Positions 6,574-13,796 of a stretch of DNA of 13,796 nt are shown in pieces. Both the position numbers and the translations under genes were made by a program. Position 1 is the stretch's first letter, and the number at the start of each line of letters is the position of its first letter. Under the pieces are notes generated by a model. That model saw nothing but the letters and a program-made list of their open reading frames with translations. It was not told where the DNA came from and did not search any database. The stretch is from Alphaproteobacteria bacterium MarineAlpha6_Bin2 (lineage in GTDB: Bacteria > Pseudomonadota > Alphaproteobacteria > GCA-002720895), in assembly GCA_002937815.1 (NCBI GenBank), contig PTKQ01000003.1, positions 1 through 13,796 on the forward strand. The letters are read 5' to 3'.

Positions 6574-9422
6574 GACTTTCTTTTTCTTTTATCATCAATT
6601 CTCAATATTTCATGTAAAAATTGACTTGTATAGCTATTTTTATATTTTATGACAAGCATTTCAGGTGGTCCTTCGGCAACTATTTTTCCTCCTTTATCCC
6701 CACCTTCAGGACCTAAATCTATAATATAATCTGCTGTTTTAATCACTTCTAAATTGTGTTCAATAACAATTATAGTGTTACCTTTATCAACAAATTCATG
6801 CAAAACTTCTAATAATTTTTTTACATCTTCAAAATGAAGTCCAGTTGTTGGCTCATCAAGCATGTACAGCGTTTGCCCTGTAGATCTTTTTGAGAGTTCT
6901 TTTGCTAATTTTATTCTTTGCGCTTCACCTCCTGATAAAGTTGTAGCAGATTGACCAATTTTTATATAACCCAAACCAACTCTTTTAAGTGTTGCAAATT
7001 TATTTTTAATATTAGGAATAGCTTTAAAAAAATCTAATCCTTCGTCGACCGTCATATCTAATATATCTGTAATATTTTTTCCTTTAAATTTAATTTCAAG
7101 AGTATCTCTGTTATATCTTTTTCCTTTACAGGAATCACATTGAACAAAAACATCTGGTAAAAAATGCATTTCAATTTTAATAACACCACCACCTTCACAT
7201 GTTTCACATCTTCCACCTTTAACATTAAATGAAAATCTCCCAACTTTATAACCTCTTGCTTTTGATTCTGGAAGATTTGCAAACCAGTCTCGTATTGGTG
7301 TAAAGGCTCCAGTATAAGTTGCGGGATTCGATCTCGGTGTTCTACCTATAGGAGCTTGGTTAATTTCTACAATTTTATCAAGATATTCATAACCTTCTAA
7401 AGATTCGTATTTTTCAGGTTTTTGTACATGATAATTTAATTTTTTTCCCACTGCTTTTAATAAAGACTCATTTATTAAACTCGATTTACCACTTCCCGAT
7501 ACACCGGTTACCGCAATAAACATTCCCAATGGAATTTTTAAATTAACATTTTTCAAATTATTAGTATTAACACCTTTCATTATTAAAAATTGATTTTTCT
7601 TACCCTCTCTTCTCTCATTTGGTATTGGTATGGATCTATAACGGTTAAGATATTGTGATGTTATTGATTCAGGACATCTTAAAATTTCTTCTAATGTTCC
7701 ATTTGCTACAATTTTGCCTCCATAAATACCAGCGCCAGGCCCTACATCAATAATATAATCTGCGGATCGAATGGCTTCTTCATCATGTTCAACAACTATA
7801 ACTGTATTACCAAGTTTTTTTAATTTATTTAAAGTACCTAATAATCTTTTATTATCTCTTTGATGCAAACCTATTGATGGTTCATCAAGAACATATAATA
7901 CTCCTGTTAATCCCGATCCAATTTGTGAAGCCAGTCTTATTCTTTGACCCTCGCCACCTGATAATGTTCGTGAATTTCTTGACAATGTCAGATAATTTAA
8001 TCCAACATTATTTAAAAACTCAAATCTTTCTTTTATTTCTTTTAGAATTCGTCTAGCAATTTCAGATTGTTTTTCATTTAATTTTTTTTCTAATTTGACA
8101 AACCATGTTGAAGCTTGTTCTATTGTGTAATCACTTATTTGACCAATATGCAATTTATCAATTTTAACACACAGAGCTTCTGATTTTAATCTATAACCAT
8201 TACATGATTCACATGTATCATATTTTAAATATTTTGATACTTCGTCTCTATAATATTCATTTTCAGTTTTAAACCATCTTTTTTCTAAATTTGGAATAAC
8301 CCCTTCAAAAGGTTTTTCTATTAGGTTCGTGCCTCTAAATGAATGATACTGAAAATTAATTTTTTTGTCTTTATATCCATAAAGTAGTATTTTTTTAATT
8401 TTTTCATCCAAATCTTCAAAAGGAATTTCCATATCAAAAGAAAAATGGTCAGATAGCGACTGAAGGGTTTGTCTGTAAAAATCATTTGATGTTTTATTCC
8501 ATGGTTCAATTGCTCCTTCTGCTAGACTTAATTTTGGATTAGGAACAATCATTTCTGGATCAAAGTATGATTTATAACCTAATCCGTTACAATCAGAGCA
8601 TGCACCAAAAGGATTATTAAAAGAGAATAATCTAGGTTCAATTTCTTCTATTGCAAAACCTGATATAGGACACGCAAATTTCGTTGAGTAAATTTCTATT
8701 TTTTTTGTATCATAATTTTCAAAATGAATTATTCCATCTGATATACTCAAAGCAATTTCAACGCTATCAGTTAATTGATTTTTAATATCATTATTTATTT
8801 TAATTCTATCAACAACAACATCTATGTTGTGTTTAAATTTTTTGTCAAGTTCAGGCAATTCGTCATATAGGTATATTTTTTTATCTATTTTAAATCTTTG
8901 AAATCCTTTTTTTATCATTTCCGATATTTCTTTTTTATATTCTCCTTTTCTTCCTCTAACCAAAGGCGCAAGAAGAAGATATTTTTCCCCAATTTTTTTT
9001 TTCATAATATTATCTACAATTTGAGAAACGCTTTGAGATTCTATTGGTTTTCCTGTGGTTGGGGAATATGGGATTCCTATTCTAGCAAAAAGCAATCTCA
9101 TATAATCATGAATTTCAGTAATTGTTCCGACTGTTGATCGAGGATTCTTTGAAGTTGTTTTTTGTTCAATAGATATCGCTGGTGACAATCCTTCAATTGA
9201 ATCCACATCTGGTTTTTGCATTATTTCTAAAAATTGTCTTGCATAAGTAGATAAACTTTCAACATACCTTCTCTGTCCTTCTGCATAAACAGTGTCAAAA
9301 GCAAGAGATGATTTGCCTGACCCTGAAACACCTGTTATTACAACTAGTTTATTTTTTGGTATTTCTAAATCTACACTGTTTAAATTGTGTTCTCTTGCTC
9401 CTATAATTTTAATTTTGTCCAT
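6561..9422 (-). CDS. uvrA: Excinuclease ABC subunit A (UvrA)
   Basis: ATPase that finds bulky DNA lesions and loads UvrB in nucleotide excision repair. The 953-aa protein is full length and has both ABC modules. Module 1: Walker [10 protein letters not shown] at 31-39, the UvrB-binding region after [19 protein letters not shown], and signature [21 protein letters not shown] with Walker [14 protein letters not shown]. Module 2: Walker A at 640-648, zinc finger [11 protein letters not shown]...[10 protein letters not shown], signature [15 protein letters not shown] and [11 protein letters not shown]. The first zinc-finger region reads CPISGF...ACSDC, so one of the four cysteines of the E. coli finger is Ser; this resembles the CPVSGF form of alphaproteobacteria. 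It starts 85 bases from the divergent ssb. No SOS box is visible upstream. The C-terminal tail is Lys/Arg-rich. Confidence 0.98.
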   Translation of the reverse strand: MDKIKIIGAREHNLNSVDLEIPKNKLVVITGVSGSGKSSLAFDTVYAEGQRRYVESLSTYARQFLEIMQKPDVDSIEGLSPAISIEQKTTSKNPRSTVGTITEIHDYMRLLFARIGIPYSPTTGKPIESQSVSQIVDNIMKKKIGEKYLLLAPLVRGRKGEYKKEISEMIKKGFQRFKIDKKIYLYDELPELDKKFKHNIDVVVDRIKINNDIKNQLTDSVEIALSISDGIIHFENYDTKKIEIYSTKFACPISGFAIEEIEPRLFSFNNPFGACSDCNGLGYKSYFDPEMIVPNPKLSLAEGAIEPWNKTSNDFYRQTLQSLSDHFSFDMEIPFEDLDEKIKKILLYGYKDKKINFQYHSFRGTNLIEKPFEGVIPNLEKRWFKTENEYYRDEVSKYLKYDTCESCNGYRLKSEALCVKIDKLHIGQISDYTIEQASTWFVKLEKKLNEKQSEIARRILKEIKERFEFLNNVGLNYLTLSRNSRTLSGGEGQRIRLASQIGSGLTGVLYVLDEPSIGLHQRDNKRLLGTLNKLKKLGNTVIVVEHDEEAIRSADYIIDVGPGAGIYGGKIVANGTLEEILRCPESITSQYLNRYRSIPIPNERREGKKNQFLIMKGVNTNNLKNVNLKIPLGMFIAVTGVSGSGKSSLINESLLKAVGKKLNYHVQKPEKYESLEGYEYLDKIVEINQAPIGRTPRSNPATYTGAFTPIRDWFANLPESKARGYKVGRFSFNVKGGRCETCEGGGVIKIEMHFLPDVFVQCDSCKGKRYNRDTLEIKFKGKNITDILDMTVDEGLDFFKAIPNIKNKFATLKRVGLGYIKIGQSATTLSGGEAQRIKLAKELSKRSTGQTLYMLDEPTTGLHFEDVKKLLEVLHEFVDKGNTIIVIEHNLEVIKTADYIIDLGPEGGDKGGKIVAEGPPEMLVIKYKNSYTSQFLHEILRIDDKRKRKSLQK

Positions 9423-9507
9423 AAGTTTTATTAGACTAATCTTAATTTAACAATTATTATTGAATTATTTATTTTTTTATTTAATAAGCAAACTATTTTA
9501 ATTTCTT
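9423..9507. promoter_or_regulatory. Divergent uvrA / ssb promoter region
   Basis: These 85 bases separate the divergent starts of uvrA (minus) and ssb (plus) and must hold both promoters. Toward ssb, TTGAAT at 9460-9465 and TAATAA at 9482-9487 (16-base spacer) are a weak candidate. Toward uvrA, TTGTTA on the minus strand (about 9455-9450) has no convincing -10 at the right distance. In many proteobacteria uvrA and ssb share a LexA-controlled region, but neither GTTC-N7-GTTC nor CTGT-N8-ACAG is present here, so SOS control of the usual kind is not supported. Confidence 0.5.
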
Positions 9508-10050
9508 ATGGCAGGTTCTGTAAATAAAGTAATATTACTTGGTAACTTAGGAAGAGACCCAGATGTTAGAACTATGCAAAATGGAAAAAAAGTATGTACT
9601 TTTTCTATCGCAACCTCAAATAGCTGGAAAGATAAAGAAACAGGAGAAAAAAAAGAGAAAACAGAGTGGCACAGAGTAGTTGTTTTTAATGAAGGCTTGG
9701 TTGACGTTGTTGAAAATTATGTAAAAAAAGGTTCCAAGCTATATATTGAAGGGTCATTGCAAACAAGAAAATGGACAGATGATTCAGGAACTGAGAAATA
9801 TACTACTGAAGTTATTATTCAAGGCTATGGCGGAAGAATTGATATGATTGGTACTAAAGGTAGTAATGGAAATTTTTCAGAAGAAAGTAAAGACTCAAAT
9901 CAAAAAAAAACGCCTGAAGTAAATGAAGAAGAGAAAAAAACTGATTTGTCAGAAAGCAAAGACTCAAATCAAAAAAAAACGCCTGAAGTAAATGAAGAAG
10001 AGAAAAAAACTGATTCGTCTGATGAACTTGATGACGAAATACCGTTCTAA
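9508..10050 (+). CDS. ssb: Single-stranded DNA-binding protein
   Basis: Tetrameric cytosolic protein that coats single-stranded DNA in replication, recombination and repair and recruits partners through its C-terminal tip. The OB-fold spans about residues 1-112 (GSVNKVILLGNLGRDPDVRT, TEWHRVVVFNEGLVDVVENYVKKGSKLYIEGSL, RKWTDDSGTEKYTTEVII). The end reads DELDDEIPF, the canonical acidic partner-binding tip. The linker is charged and carries two consecutive 23-residue copies of ESKDSNQKKTPEVNEEEKKT plus three residues, encoded by a 69-bp tandem duplication, in place of the usual Gly/Pro/Gln-rich linker. Total length of 180 aa is normal. ATG start without a visible Shine-Dalgarno. gyrA follows after 27 bases, so ssb and gyrA are probably cotranscribed. 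Confidence 0.97.
   Translation: MAGSVNKVILLGNLGRDPDVRTMQNGKKVCTFSIATSNSWKDKETGEKKEKTEWHRVVVFNEGLVDVVENYVKKGSKLYIEGSLQTRKWTDDSGTEKYTTEVIIQGYGGRIDMIGTKGSNGNFSEESKDSNQKKTPEVNEEEKKTDLSESKDSNQKKTPEVNEEEKKTDSSDELDDEIPF
9883..10020 (+). repeat. 69-bp in-frame tandem duplication in the SSB linker
   Basis: Copy 1 is 9883-9951 and copy 2 is 9952-10020. They differ at only three positions (t/c at unit base 6, t/c at base 65, a/t at base 69), leaving 58 identical bases in a row. Each unit encodes 23 residues rich in Lys, Glu and Asn. Near identity at the DNA level, including synonymous sites, points to a recent duplication or ongoing unit exchange. Confidence 0.97.
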
Positions 10051-10062
10051 AAAACTTAAGTT

Positions 10063-10068
10063 AAGGAG
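10063..10068 (+). promoter_or_regulatory. Strong ribosome binding site deciding the gyrA TTG start
   Basis: AAGGAG lies 9 bases before TTG at 10078. It fixes this non-ATG codon as the gyrA start, since the next in-frame ATG (residue 44) is inside the conserved N-terminal region. It is one of only two clear Shine-Dalgarno sequences at suitable spacing in the window. Confidence 0.8.
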
Positions 10069-10077
10069 CTTCTAAAA

Positions 10078-12852
10078 TTGACCGATATAATAGACAAATC
10101 AAAATCTGGGGGTGATGGTTCTAAAAAAACCAATATACCTCCAATTAACAGTGGAGGAAATAATGGAAATTTTAAAAATGAAATAAATCATTCTTTAAAA
10201 AATGAAATGGAGACATCCTATCTTTCTTACGCAATGAGTGTAATAGTAAGTAGGGCGTTACCAGATGCGAGAGATGGTTTAAAACCTGTTCATCGAAGAA
10301 TTTTATATTCTATGGATCAAACTGGGTACCATTGGAACAAATCTTATCATAAATCAGCAAGAATAGTTGGAGATGTAATGGGTAAATATCATCCACATGG
10401 TGATACAGCAATTTATGATTCTATGGTAAGAATGGCCCAAGAATTTTCTTTAAGACTGCCATTGATAGATGGACAAGGAAATTTTGGTTCAATGGATGGA
10501 GATCCACCAGCAGCCATGCGTTATACAGAAGCAAGATTAGAAAAAGTCTCAGGACAATTATTAAATGATCTTGATAAAGAAACAGTAGATTTTCAAGAAA
10601 ATTATGACGGATCAACTTTAGAACCATCCGTTTTACCATCTAAAATTCCTAATTTATTAGTTAATGGTGCAAGCGGTATTGCCGTTGGAATGGCAACTAA
10701 TATTCCTCCTCATAATTTAAAAGAAGTGATAGATGGGTGTCTTGCATATATAGATAATAAAGATATTTCTATCGAGGAGTTAGCAACATATGTTAAAGGA
10801 CCAGATTTTCCAACAGGTGGCACAATTAAAGGCAAAAATGGAATTTTATCTGCTTTTAAAACAGGTAGAGGTTCTATAGTCGTTGAAGCTAAAACTAATA
10901 TTGAAGAAAGGAAACAAGATAAAAAGAAATCTATAGTTATTTCAGAAATACCATACGCAGTTAATAAATCCAAACTTGTACAAAGAATTGCTGAGGTATC
11001 AAAAGATAAAATTGTTAATGATATAGTAGATATTCGTGATGAATCTAATCGCCATGGTGTAAGAGTTGTGCTTGATATTAAAAAGGGTTGTAACCCAGAG
11101 ATTGCATTAGCTAATTTATATAAACATACACCATTAAGAACTAGTTTTGGAGTTAATATGCTTGCTCTTGTAGATGGCACAAGTCCTGAAGTTATGGACT
11201 TAAAAAAAATAATTAGCATCTTTATTGCTTTTCGAGAAGAAGTAGTAAAAAAAAGAACAATATTTGAATTAAAAAAGGCTAGAGAAAAAGTTCATGTTTT
11301 AACTGGTTTAATGATTGCAGTAAACAATTTAGATCTAGTAATTAAATTAATTAAAAGATCTAAAAATCCTGATGAAGCAAAAAAATTACTTTTACAACAA
11401 ATTTGGTCTGCTAAGGATTTAATTGTATTTATTAAAGCGGTTGATGATCCAAGATATAAATTGTTGAAGTCTGGCAAATATAATTTATCTGCTGAACAAT
11501 GTGATGCAATTTTAGATCTTAGGCTTCAAAAATTAACTGGTTTAGAAAGAGAGAAAATTGTTGAAGAGGCAAAAGAATTAGGAAAAAAAATAAATGAGTT
11601 TTTAAATATTCTTAAAAAAAAAGAAACATTGATCGAAATAGTAAAAAATGAACTTAAAGAAATACAAGAAAATTTTTCTGACCCTAGACGTACCAATATT
11701 GGCACTGAAGCAGTCGATATTGAAGATGAGGATTTAATTGCAGCAGAAGATATGGTTATAACTGTAACACATAGAGGTTATATTAAACGAGTTCCACTTA
11801 AAACATATAGAGCACAAAAAAGAGGTGGTAAAGGTCGTAAGGGGATGTCAACGAGAGAAGAAGATTTTGTAAACCAAGTTTTTATTGCTAATACCAGAGC
11901 ACCAGTATTATTTTTTTCTTCAAAAGGAAAAGTATATCAAATGAAAGTGTTTAAATTACCAGAATTTGCTCCTAATGCGAGAGGCAAACCTATGATTGGG
12001 ATTTTTCCTTTAGATAAAGATGAAATTATTACAACTGTTTTACCGTTGCCAAAAGATAGTAGTATATGGGAAAAATTAAATATCATTTTTGCAACATCCA
12101 ATGGGAATGTTAGAAGAAATGCTTTATCTGATTTTATTAAAATACAATCGAGTGGAAAAATTGCTATGAAACTTGCAACAAATGATAAATTAGTCGGAGT
12201 TCATACATGCAGAGAAAATACTGATGATATATTTTTATCTACAAAAGAAGGTAAGTGTATAAGATTTGCTGCTACTGATATTAGAATGTTTAGTGGAAGA
12301 AATTCTGTAGGTGTAAGAGGTATAAGAATAAAAAAAGATAATGAAGTTATATCTATGTATATATTGAAACATGCTAAATTTACTATTGATGAAAGAGATG
12401 ATTATTTAAGGATATCAAATGCTATAAAAATAAAAAAAATTAAAAAGAATTCACTTTTTAATGAATTAAAAATTAATACCAATCTAACTGAAGATAAATA
12501 CCATGAAATGGAAAATATAGAACAATTTCTTTTGTCAGTTACCGATAATGGTTTTGGAAAAAGAACCTCTGCTTATGAATATAGAGTAACAAAAAGAGGT
12601 GGCCAAGGAATAGCAAATATGGCATTAAAAAAGAAAACAGGAAAAGTTGTTGCATCCTTTCCTGTTGCAGAAAAAGATGATGTTATGTTAATTGCTGGTT
12701 CAGGTAAATTAATAAGATCTCCTATTAAAGCTATAAGGATAGCAGGTAGAACAACTCAAGGCGTAACATTATTTAAGGTTGGAGAAGGCGAAAAGGTTTT
12801 GTCAGTTGCTTTAATAAAAGACTTGAATTTATCTGATGAACAAACCAATTAA
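10078..12852 (+). CDS. gyrA: DNA gyrase subunit A
   Basis: Breakage-rejoining subunit of DNA gyrase, which with GyrB introduces negative supercoils. The 924-aa protein contains the winged-helix/tower core and the C-terminal beta-pinwheel. Catalytic Tyr149 is in [11 protein letters not shown] (E. coli Tyr122; constant offset 27). The quinolone-determining region reads [10 protein letters not shown] with Thr110 and Asp114 at the E. coli Ser83 and Asp87 positions. The GyrA box at 580-586 reads QKRGGKG instead of QRRGGKG. The C-terminal domain has an insert of charged residues (about 765-820) before [30 protein letters not shown], as in alphaproteobacterial GyrA. Relative to E. coli there is a 27-residue N-terminal extension rich in Gly, Ser and Asn. 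TTG start is supported by AAGGAG. coaD follows after 6 bases. Confidence 0.97.
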   Translation: MTDIIDKSKSGGDGSKKTNIPPINSGGNNGNFKNEINHSLKNEMETSYLSYAMSVIVSRALPDARDGLKPVHRRILYSMDQTGYHWNKSYHKSARIVGDVMGKYHPHGDTAIYDSMVRMAQEFSLRLPLIDGQGNFGSMDGDPPAAMRYTEARLEKVSGQLLNDLDKETVDFQENYDGSTLEPSVLPSKIPNLLVNGASGIAVGMATNIPPHNLKEVIDGCLAYIDNKDISIEELATYVKGPDFPTGGTIKGKNGILSAFKTGRGSIVVEAKTNIEERKQDKKKSIVISEIPYAVNKSKLVQRIAEVSKDKIVNDIVDIRDESNRHGVRVVLDIKKGCNPEIALANLYKHTPLRTSFGVNMLALVDGTSPEVMDLKKIISIFIAFREEVVKKRTIFELKKAREKVHVLTGLMIAVNNLDLVIKLIKRSKNPDEAKKLLLQQIWSAKDLIVFIKAVDDPRYKLLKSGKYNLSAEQCDAILDLRLQKLTGLEREKIVEEAKELGKKINEFLNILKKKETLIEIVKNELKEIQENFSDPRRTNIGTEAVDIEDEDLIAAEDMVITVTHRGYIKRVPLKTYRAQKRGGKGRKGMSTREEDFVNQVFIANTRAPVLFFSSKGKVYQMKVFKLPEFAPNARGKPMIGIFPLDKDEIITTVLPLPKDSSIWEKLNIIFATSNGNVRRNALSDFIKIQSSGKIAMKLATNDKLVGVHTCRENTDDIFLSTKEGKCIRFAATDIRMFSGRNSVGVRGIRIKKDNEVISMYILKHAKFTIDERDDYLRISNAIKIKKIKKNSLFNELKINTNLTEDKYHEMENIEQFLLSVTDNGFGKRTSAYEYRVTKRGGQGIANMALKKKTGKVVASFPVAEKDDVMLIAGSGKLIRSPIKAIRIAGRTTQGVTLFKVGEGEKVLSVALIKDLNLSDEQTN

Positions 12853-12858
12853 TTTAAA

Positions 12859-13341
12859 ATGAAATTAGGTATTTATCCAGGTAGCTTTGATCCTCTAACA
12901 AATGGTCATATTGATATTATTGAAAGATCGAGAAAATTTATAGATAATCTAATAATTGGCATTTCTGATAATAATAATAAAAAAAATTTATTTAATTTAG
13001 ATGAAAGAATAAAAATGATTAATACAATTATGCAAAATAGAAATATTAATAATGTTACAGTAGAATCATTTAATGGATTATTAGTAAGTTTTGTAAAGAA
13101 AAAAAAAGCAAATCTAATTATTAGAGGTTTAAGAGCTGTATCAGATTTTGAATATGAATTTCAGATGACTGGAATGAATTTTAAATTAAATTCTAGTATT
13201 GAAACCATTTTTTTAATGGCTTCTGATAACAATCAATTAATTTCGTCAAATTTAGTAAAAGAAGTATCTAAACTAAATGGAGATGTGTCAAAATTTGTTC
13301 CTCCAGAAGTACAGATAGAATTAAAGAAAAAGTTTAAATAA
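12859..13341 (+). CDS. coaD: Phosphopantetheine adenylyltransferase
   Basis: Cytosolic enzyme that transfers AMP from ATP to 4'-phosphopantetheine, giving dephospho-CoA, the penultimate step of coenzyme A synthesis. The nucleotidyltransferase motifs are present: GIYPGSFDPLTNGH at 4-17 with the T/HxGH signature TNGH (14-17), LIIRGLRAVSDFEYEFQMTGMN in the middle, and ISSNLVKE (128-135) for the ISSxxVKE motif, ahead of SKFVPPEV. At 160 aa it has the normal length (E. coli 159). It begins 6 bases after gyrA with no Shine-Dalgarno, so it is probably translated from the gyrA transcript. An A/T hairpin with a T run follows. Confidence 0.96.
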   Translation: MKLGIYPGSFDPLTNGHIDIIERSRKFIDNLIIGISDNNNKKNLFNLDERIKMINTIMQNRNINNVTVESFNGLLVSFVKKKKANLIIRGLRAVSDFEYEFQMTGMNFKLNSSIETIFLMASDNNQLISSNLVKEVSKLNGDVSKFVPPEVQIELKKKFK

Positions 13342-13354
13342 TTTTAAAAACTTG

Positions 13355-13379
13355 AATTATTGTTTATAATTTTTTTTTT
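13355..13379 (+). terminator. Possible A/T-stem intrinsic terminator after coaD
   Basis: AATTAT (13355-13360), a five-base loop, ATAATT (13366-13371) and an uninterrupted T run to 13379 form a hairpin plus U-tract layout 13 bases after the coaD stop. The stem has no G-C pair, so it would be weak. It overlaps the suggested -35 of the tRNA promoter. Confidence 0.35.
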
Positions 13380-13388
13380 AAATACAAT
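13360..13388 (+). promoter_or_regulatory. Probable promoter of tRNA-Lys
   Basis: TTGTTT (13360-13365) and TACAAT (13383-13388) are separated by exactly 17 bases; the -10 matches consensus at 5 of 6 positions. The first base of the tRNA, G13397, is 8 bases beyond the -10 and is the first purine in the window where transcription should start, so the transcript may have little or no 5' leader. Confidence 0.5.
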
Positions 13389-13396
13389 ATTTTTTT

Positions 13397-13469
13397 GGGC
13401 GCTTAGCTCAGTTGGTAGAGCAGTGGACTTTTAATCCGCGTGTCGGGGGTTCGATCCCCCCAGCGCCTA
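13397..13469 (+). tRNA. tRNA-Lys (anticodon UUU)
   Basis: Full cloverleaf: acceptor GGGCGCT (13397-13403) with AGCGCCT (13462-13468), T8-A9, D arm GCTC/GAGC, A26, anticodon arm GTGGA/TCCGC with loop CTTTTAA placing TTT at 13430-13432, five-base variable loop, T arm GGGGG/CCCCC with loop TTCGATC, and discriminator A at 13469. The acceptor's first pair is G1-U72 instead of the usual G-C. CCA is not encoded (the next bases are CTC), so it must be added after transcription. It is strikingly GC-rich against its surroundings, as stable RNAs are in AT-rich genomes. Confidence 0.97.
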
Positions 13470-13472
13470 CTC

Positions 13473-13796
13473 TTAAAGAAAATCTTTGTAAAGTAAATTA
13501 TCAAATAAAATCTTATTAAATAATTGAACACCATCTTTATTTATGTGTTTCCAATCATGAAAATACCGTACATTTTTTATATTCATTGAAAAATCAATAA
13601 TAGGAATATTTTTTATATTTTCATTTGTTTTTTTTACCCAAAGATTGTATTCATTTTCTTCAAATTTTAATCTTTCTGGATAATAAGGAGCTATTATTAA
13701 GTATAATTTAATATTTTTTTCTTCACATAAATTTATAATTCTGTTTAGTGATTTAATATTTTCATCATAGTAGTCATTGTTAGGAAAATGTCTTGC
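13473..13796 (-). CDS. C-terminal part of an SGNH-hydrolase-like protein (5' end outside window)
   Basis: The minus strand is open from the right edge (13796) to TAA at 13475-13473, giving 107 residues of the C-terminus. A stretch NIKLYLIIAPYYPE (about visible residues 28-41) looks like the beta-strand and Pro-rich turn found in SGNH/DltD/DUF1574-type proteins, and HDWKHINKDGVQLFNKIL (80-97) fits block V of SGNH hydrolases, where Asp and His of D..H are catalytic, followed by the usual N..G. Such proteins often act on cell-surface polysaccharides as esterases or acyltransferases. The N-terminal catalytic Ser block is not in the window, so activity cannot be judged. The stop is only 3 bases from the end of the oppositely oriented tRNA-Lys. 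Confidence 0.65.
   Translation of the reverse strand, partial: ARHFPNNDYYDENIKSLNRIINLCEEKNIKLYLIIAPYYPERLKFEENEYNLWVKKTNENIKNIPIIDFSMNIKNVRYFHDWKHINKDGVQLFNKILFDNLLYKDFL

Noticed and set aside
10405..10419. Thr110 of GyrA as a quinolone-resistance mutation
   Set aside because: Thr at the Ser83 position is a natural residue in several bacteria (for example Pseudomonas); Asp114 is intact, so resistance cannot be claimed.
10710..11219. 169-codon open frame on the minus strand inside gyrA
   Set aside because: It is fully antisense to well-conserved gyrA sequence, shows no family motif, and has no ribosome binding site; long antisense frames are expected by chance here.
13428..13434. Reading the anticodon loop CTTTTAA as TAA (Leu)
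   Set aside because: With five-base-pair anticodon stem GTGGA/TCCGC the seven-base loop places TTT at positions 34-36; the tRNA body also matches tRNA-Lys.
1..13796. Defence islands, prophage, insertion sequences, CRISPR arrays or riboswitches
   Set aside because: All space but short gaps is occupied by recognised core genes; no transposase, terminal inverted repeats, regularly spaced repeats or structured leader was seen on either strand.

Overview
The window is a stretch of very AT-rich, densely packed bacterial chromosome made up almost entirely of housekeeping genes. It looks like a streamlined marine alphaproteobacterium of the SAR11 (Pelagibacterales) type or a similarly reduced AT-rich alpha lineage. 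Supporting points are the gene order tatC-serS-pcm-yajC-secD-secF-Mth938-like, the block uvrA (divergent) / ssb-gyrA-coaD, an alphaproteobacterial style insert in the GyrA C-terminal domain, a CPISGF variant of the first UvrA zinc finger, spacers of only a few bases, and few Shine-Dalgarno sequences. The assignment is inference from gene order and protein character; no search was run.

Layout. Bases 1-5916 (+ strand) hold a protein-export and protein-quality cluster: tatC (5' end at or beyond the window edge), serS, pcm (L-isoaspartate repair), yajC, secD, secF and a small Mth938-domain protein. A perfect extended -10 sequence sits before serS, and an A/T-only inverted-repeat region separates pcm from yajC. 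Bases 5913-9422 (- strand), read from right to left, hold uvrA, a previously easy-to-miss 30-residue membrane peptide gene with a strong ribosome binding site, and a 170-residue four-helix membrane protein related to the membrane domain of PuuD urate hydroxylase. The last of these shares the palindrome TTAA with the Mth938-like gene as overlapping convergent stop codons. Bases 9423-9507 are a short divergent promoter region. Bases 9508-13341 (+ strand) hold ssb, gyrA and coaD. Bases 13397-13469 hold a tRNA-Lys(UUU). From 13473 to the right edge the - strand encodes the C-terminal part of an SGNH-hydrolase-like protein.

How the genes work together. TatC is the core of the twin-arginine export pathway; YajC, SecD and SecF form the accessory Sec complex that uses proton-motive force to complete export. 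SerS and tRNA-Lys serve translation, Pcm repairs aged proteins, UvrA, Ssb and GyrA serve DNA repair and topology, and CoaD makes the coenzyme A precursor dephospho-CoA.

No defence system, mobile element, CRISPR array or phage feature was seen. The most unusual items are the 30-residue membrane peptide paired with the PuuD-like membrane protein, a nearly perfect 69-bp tandem duplication in the SSB tail, the apparent absence of surE and nlpD from a usually conserved cluster, and a tRNA-Lys whose best promoter would start transcription on or next to its first base.
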